A stretch of 16,664 bases of DNA from JACJYC01 sp964558465 (GTDB taxonomy: Bacteria; Bacteroidota; Bacteroidia; Chitinophagales; Saprospiraceae), in the NCBI GenBank assembly GCA_964558465.1, contig CAZLEF010000116.1:1-16664 (forward strand). Direction: 5' to 3'. Numbering within the stretch: the stretch's first letter is position 1; each line of letters opens with the position of its first letter. Of this stretch, positions 13,661 to 16,664 are shown in pieces. The translations under genes were made by a program, and so were the position numbers. The notes beneath the pieces are model-generated. The model was given only the letters and a program-made list of their open reading frames with translations. It searched no databases and was not told the DNA's origin.

Positions 13661-15517
13661 TCAGGCAGTTTCAGATGGTGATTTATTCAATTTTTTTCCG
13701 AGGTAAACCAAAGCAAAACCATCCCCTGAAATAGTGAATTGTGAAGGGTCCGGCGGTAAAATTTGCAGTTCACCCCCTGGTTCCTTGATAAAGATCGGTA
13801 TGATCGGATCATTCAGCCGGGCGGTTTCAAGCAGGCCGACCAATTCTTCCGAAGAACGGATGGGATATTCATTTACTTCGGGATAATCCCGAACGACCTC
13901 GCTGATATTCAAAAAATCATCATCATAAGAAAAAATACCCTGGTGAGGCAGTTTTGCACGGTCTTTTTTCATTTCTTCAGCGGTAATAAGGCGAAAAGCG
14001 CCGTTTTCTCCAAAGTCGGGCTGGAATTGCCGCACGGCGTATTCGTTGATATCCGGGTTGCTGGTCATGGCAATGAGGTACCCCATGTCCAGCAGATCCA
14101 GTTTGTCTTTCAGGTCGTCGGAATAAATATTGGCAGTAAAGGCTTCCAATCCCATTTGAACCGCCTTATCCACATTGGCGGCGCTGTTATCTACCAATAC
14201 CACATGCCGCCCGTGGTCCTGCAGATATTTGGCAATAATCCGGCTTGCATTGTTGGCGCCGATAAAAAGAACACCCCGGGAGGTTTCGAGGATAACGCCC
14301 AGGAAACGGGCCACCAGGCGGGCAGTGGTCGCATTGAGCAACACCGTTCCCAAAACGATCATGAACACCAGAGGGGTGATGTATTCTGCACCCGGCACGC
14401 CATTCCGGGTAAGGGTAATGCCAAAAAGGGATGCAATGCCGGCCGCCACAATCCCCCTGGGGCCTACCCAGGCAATAAACAGCTTTTCTTTTAATTTGAG
14501 GTCGGATTTATAGGTACTCAAAAACACGCCTATCGGCCGCAAAACATAGACCACAAAAACAAAAAGCCCCAGGCTTCTCCAATCAGAAAGGATGATGTTC
14601 AGATCTTTAATATTGATATTGGCCGCCAACAGGATAAACAGGATCGATATGAGCAGGATGCTCACTGATTCCTTGAAATCCAGGATATCCTTCAATTTCG
14701 GTAAATTCACATTGCCCAGTACCATACCCATCACGACCACCGTTAAAAGTCCCGATTCGGTAGCAAGCACATCCGAAAACACATAAGCCCCCAATACGGT
14801 AGCCAATGTAAAAATATTGAGCAGGTAATGGGGGATCCATTCATTTTTGATCAAAAGATATAATGCACCGGCAGCAATGGCGCCCAGGGCAATGCCGATA
14901 AAAATAATTTGAAAAAAGGCGATCAGGGCATGAGAGGTGAATGCGGCCCCGCCTTCCGATGATTGTATGAATTCAAATACCAGTACTGCTACCAGGGCGC
15001 CGATCGGATCGATCAGGATACCTTCCCATTTCAAAACAGTCGACACATTTCGGGTCAACGGTATATTCTGAAGAATCGGCGCAATCACGGTTGGGCCGGT
15101 TACAATCACCAGCGCTCCAAATAAAAAGGAAATTGGCCAGCTTAAGCCTATGATAAAATGGGTAGCCAGCCCGGCGCCGATAAAAGTTACGAGGCTCCCG
15201 ACCGTGATCAGCTTCACGATCACCGGCCCCACACCTGCAATTTCCCGACGTTTCATGGTTAACCCGCCTTCAAAAAGGATGATGCCGATCGCAAGCGAAA
15301 CAAAATAAAATAAATACTCCCCCGGAAACAGACCTTTGCCAGTGGTTTCATTGTAAATGGGTTCCAACAACTTCTGCTGATCCCCGGTCCATAGTGTAGA
15401 CAAGGGCCCCACCAGGAGGCCGATCAGGATTAACGGCAAAATGGCAGGGACGCGGACACGCCAAGCCAGCCACTGGGCAAGAATCCCAAGGATAATGATA
15501 CCAGACAGTTCGTACAT
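13661..15517 (-). CDS. cation:proton antiporter (CPA1/NhaP-like) with TrkA-N domain
   Basis: 618 aa inner-membrane exchanger of Na+ or K+ for protons. Residues 1-400 hold about 12 hydrophobic helices with family motifs: LFEGGLTM (82-88), VTGPTVIAPIL (139-149) and WEGILIDPIGA (164-174), where D170 is the likely ion-binding acid. A Rossmann-type TrkA-N/RCK domain follows at about 414-530 (GVLFIGANNASRIIAKYLQ, then VVLVD), which in relatives binds NAD(H) or nucleotides to gate transport. The glycine loop is altered (GANNAS where GxGxxG is usual), so the ligand is uncertain. The gene is 43 bp after SxtJ and 10 bp before the LRR gene on the same strand. Substrate ion cannot be told from the sequence. 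Confidence 0.93.
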   Translation of the reverse strand: MYELSGIIILGILAQWLAWRVRVPAILPLILIGLLVGPLSTLWTGDQQKLLEPIYNETTGKGLFPGEYLFYFVSLAIGIILFEGGLTMKRREIAGVGPVIVKLITVGSLVTFIGAGLATHFIIGLSWPISFLFGALVIVTGPTVIAPILQNIPLTRNVSTVLKWEGILIDPIGALVAVLVFEFIQSSEGGAAFTSHALIAFFQIIFIGIALGAIAAGALYLLIKNEWIPHYLLNIFTLATVLGAYVFSDVLATESGLLTVVVMGMVLGNVNLPKLKDILDFKESVSILLISILFILLAANINIKDLNIILSDWRSLGLFVFVVYVLRPIGVFLSTYKSDLKLKEKLFIAWVGPRGIVAAGIASLFGITLTRNGVPGAEYITPLVFMIVLGTVLLNATTARLVARFLGVILETSRGVLFIGANNASRIIAKYLQDHGRHVVLVDNSAANVDKAVQMGLEAFTANIYSDDLKDKLDLLDMGYLIAMTSNPDINEYAVRQFQPDFGENGAFRLITAEEMKKDRAKLPHQGIFSYDDDFLNISEVVRDYPEVNEYPIRSSEELVGLLETARLNDPIIPIFIKEPGGELQILPPDPSQFTISGDGFALVYLGKKLNKSPSETA

Positions 15518-15560
15518 AATTCAGGCTAAATTCCAATCGTTTTCGCAATAATACCAATTT

Positions 15561-15920
15561 CTACCAAGGTTTTTCCAGATCTTTCCTTTCGTATCGATGA
15601 TTTCTTTCTATAAAAAGACTTGTACGCCCCTTTTTTAACATCATGGCATCTTTTTTACTCCGCCGGTAAAAAAAGGATACCGGCGCTAAAATACCATAAA
15701 ATACAACCGTCAGCAGGATATGCGTAGACACAAATCCCAGCGCCCGGGTCAGTTTATGCCAGATCCAATCCGCGAGCCCGGTGAAAGGCCGGATGATCAG
15801 CCCGGTCAGCCCCAACCCCAGGGCCAGGTAAGCCAACCAGATCTTGTCCAGCACAAAAAACAGGATCAGGCTGCCCACCACCATGGCCAGCAGGGCTTCG
15901 TAACTGGTTTGTTTTTTCAT
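15561..15920 (-). CDS. SxtJ-family membrane protein, 119 aa
   Basis: A small membrane protein with hydrophobic segments at about 9-27, 29-46 and 63-83, and the family-like sequence LADWIWHKLTRALGFV ... ILLTVVFYGILAPVSFFYR followed by a basic KKD region. Length and pattern fit the SxtJ family, named from saxitoxin clusters but widespread in exopolysaccharide or surface-glycan regions; its role is not established. It is three bases after a DUF5989 gene, the usual partner. A carbamoyltransferase commonly accompanies the pair but is not seen in this window. The C-terminal tail (RNHRYERKDLEKPW) is highly charged. Confidence 0.8.
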   Translation of the reverse strand: MKKQTSYEALLAMVVGSLILFFVLDKIWLAYLALGLGLTGLIIRPFTGLADWIWHKLTRALGFVSTHILLTVVFYGILAPVSFFYRRSKKDAMMLKKGRTSLFIERNHRYERKDLEKPW

Positions 15921-15923
15921 GAC

Positions 15924-16073
15924 CTAAAACAAGGTGTAAATAAATGAACCTACTGCCGAGCTTTCAGCAAAGATCAACAATGCTCCGATCAGCAAAACGA
16001 CCAGAATCAGTGGCAGCAACCACCATTTTTTTCGCTCCCGGAGGAAGCCCCAAAGGTCTTTTAGAAATTCCAT
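15924..16073 (-). CDS. DUF5989 small membrane protein, 49 aa
   Basis: A gene too short for usual ORF limits. Translation of the minus strand from ATG 16071-16073 gives MEFLKDLWGFLRERKKWW, a hydrophobic helix LLPLILVVLLIGALLIF, then AESSAVGSFIYTLF and a TAG stop. This is the DUF5989 pattern: amphipathic N-terminus, one membrane helix and the conserved AESSA ... IYTLF end. It is three bases upstream of SxtJ, as in other genomes. A 9-bp array ends 6 nt before its start codon. Confidence 0.88.
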   Translation of the reverse strand: MEFLKDLWGFLRERKKWWLLPLILVVLLIGALLIFAESSAVGSFIYTLF

Positions 16074-16079
16074 TTTTTA

Positions 16080-16120
16080 ATTGTTTGGATTGTTTCGATT
16101 GTTTCGATTGTTTCGATTGG
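16080..16120 (-). repeat. 9-bp array ATTGTTTCG before the DUF5989 start
   Basis: About 4.5 units; on the coding (minus) strand it reads AAACAATCG, ending 6 nt before the start codon. Same CAATC-core family and same position relative to a start codon as the array at 6183-6218. A GC-rich insert with GGCTCC/GCC motifs follows at 16121-16160. Confidence 0.95.
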
Positions 16121-16160
16121 CTCCGCCCGCCGTAGCCTTGGCGCTGGTGGGATAGGTTCG

Positions 16161-16224
16161 ATTCCTCAATTCCTCAATTCCTCAATTCCTCAGTTCCTCA
16201 GTTCCTCAGTTCCTCGATTCTTCG
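16161..16224. repeat. 8-bp tandem array ATTCCTCA / GTTCCTCA
   Basis: Eight units with gradual divergence: four ATTCCTCA, two GTTCCTCA, then GTTCCTCG and ATTCTTCG. Period 8, unlike the 9-bp arrays on both sides. Confidence 0.95.
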
Positions 16225-16343
16225 ATTAGTGAATGGACTTTGCGGGCGGTTATGTTGACGCCCCTCCTCTGTTGTTCAAGGATTTTCGGGTTGTTTTTAT
16301 CGATGCAACCGTAATTGATTACAGAAGGAGCTGACCGAACCAT
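16206..16343 (-). pseudogene. possible 45-aa gene or gene remnant
   Basis: On the minus strand, ATG 16341-16343 opens MVRSAPSVINYGCIDKNN and continues through ILEQQRRGVNITARKVHSL to a TGA inside the 8-bp array. The frame is open for 17 codons upstream of the ATG (AKTKIEDDFKAIKRQ) back to a TAA. The sequence looks protein-like and differs in base use from the repeats around it, but I recognise no family. It may be the 3' end of a decayed gene whose end was overwritten by the repeat. Confidence 0.25.
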
Positions 16344-16407
16344 TTGCCTTTTGATAGCCTTAAAATCATCCTCAATTTTTGTTTTAGCGCGTTAATTATT
16401 ATTGCAC

Positions 16408-16463
16408 CCAATCGTATCAATCCCATCAATTGTTGATGTGTTGATGCGTTGATGCGTTGATTC
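16408..16463. repeat. inverted junction of CATCAAT and GTTGATGC repeats
   Basis: TATCAATCC and CATCAAT units in plus orientation meet four 8-bp GTTGATGY units in the opposite orientation at about 16431, forming CATCAA-TTG-TTGATG. Confidence 0.85.
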
Positions 16464-16473
16464 GAGGGCTGCC

Positions 16474-16664
16474 GTCCAATCCAATCAATCGTGTCAATCG
16501 TATCAATCGAACCAATCGCATCAATCGCATCAATCGCATCAATCGTATCAATCGTATCAATCGTATCAATCGTATCAATCGTATCAATCGTATCAATCGC
16601 ATCAATCGTATCAATCGCATCAATCGTATCAATCGTATCAATCGTATCAATCGTATCAATCGTA
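16474..16664 (+). repeat. 9-bp array NNNCAATCG, 21 units, cut by the window edge
   Basis: Twenty-one units. CAATCG is kept in all but the first (CAATCC-like); the first three bases vary (TAT most often, also CAT, AAC, TGT, AAT). By analogy with 6183-6218 it may lead into a plus-strand gene beyond the right edge. Confidence 0.97.

Noticed and set aside
1..16664. CRISPR array among the many repeats
   Set aside because: Units are 7-10 bp and contiguous with no 25-40 bp spacers; no cas genes.
16474..16664. Iteron-type replication origin
   Set aside because: Unit of 9 bp is much shorter than typical iterons, there is no Rep gene nearby, and similar arrays lie before ordinary genes.

Overview
The window looks like Bacteroidota chromosome, probably a Saprospiria-like lineage (the class is inference). 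Reasons: promoters follow the Bacteroidota pattern (TTTG, about 19-20 bp, TAnnTTTG), no Shine-Dalgarno-like sequence stands before the start codons, and the content is typical (TPR-type histidine kinase with NarL/LuxR regulator, CHAT and caspase-like peptidases, an EAD11-like domain, SxtJ/DUF5989 membrane proteins). Both edges lie inside 9-bp tandem arrays, so the window may be a whole contig broken at repeats.

Layout. Plus strand, 319-3700: promoter, leader hairpin, 7-bp array, a small unknown protein (452-871), a TPR sensor histidine kinase (912-3020) and its response regulator (3059-3700). 3701-4188 has no gene but holds a candidate small RNA (promoter 3865-3895, terminator 4048-4087) and a strong promoter for 4189-5088, a beta-rich secreted protein possibly related to the type-23 toxin-like family. 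A lipoprotein of unknown function follows (5189-6025). A block of 9-bp repeats runs almost to the start codon of a CHAT peptidase with a membrane segment and TPRs (6224-8353). A 7-bp array joins it to an M19 dipeptidase-like amidohydrolase (8393-9862). 9863-10379 is non-coding, with a 114-bp direct repeat and a long palindrome.

Minus strand: a caspase-like peptidase with a C-terminal EAD11-like domain (10380-11525), then, reading right to left, a likely operon DUF5989 (16073-15924), SxtJ (15920-15561), a cation:proton antiporter with a TrkA-N domain (15517-13661) and a 14-repeat LRR protein (13650-11827). 16074-16664 is repeat-rich and holds at most one small gene fragment.

How it fits together: the left module is a two-component signalling unit. 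The middle carries two different clan-CD cysteine peptidases (CHAT and caspase) on opposite strands on either side of an M19-like hydrolase. The caspase-EAD11 protein belongs to a known class of NTP-dependent conflict/cell-suicide effectors, but its usual NTPase partner is absent here. The least expected signal is the non-coding DNA: different 7-, 8- and 9-bp tandem arrays lie against four start codons and run across two stop-to-start junctions, and a palindrome family overlaps the stop codons of two other genes.
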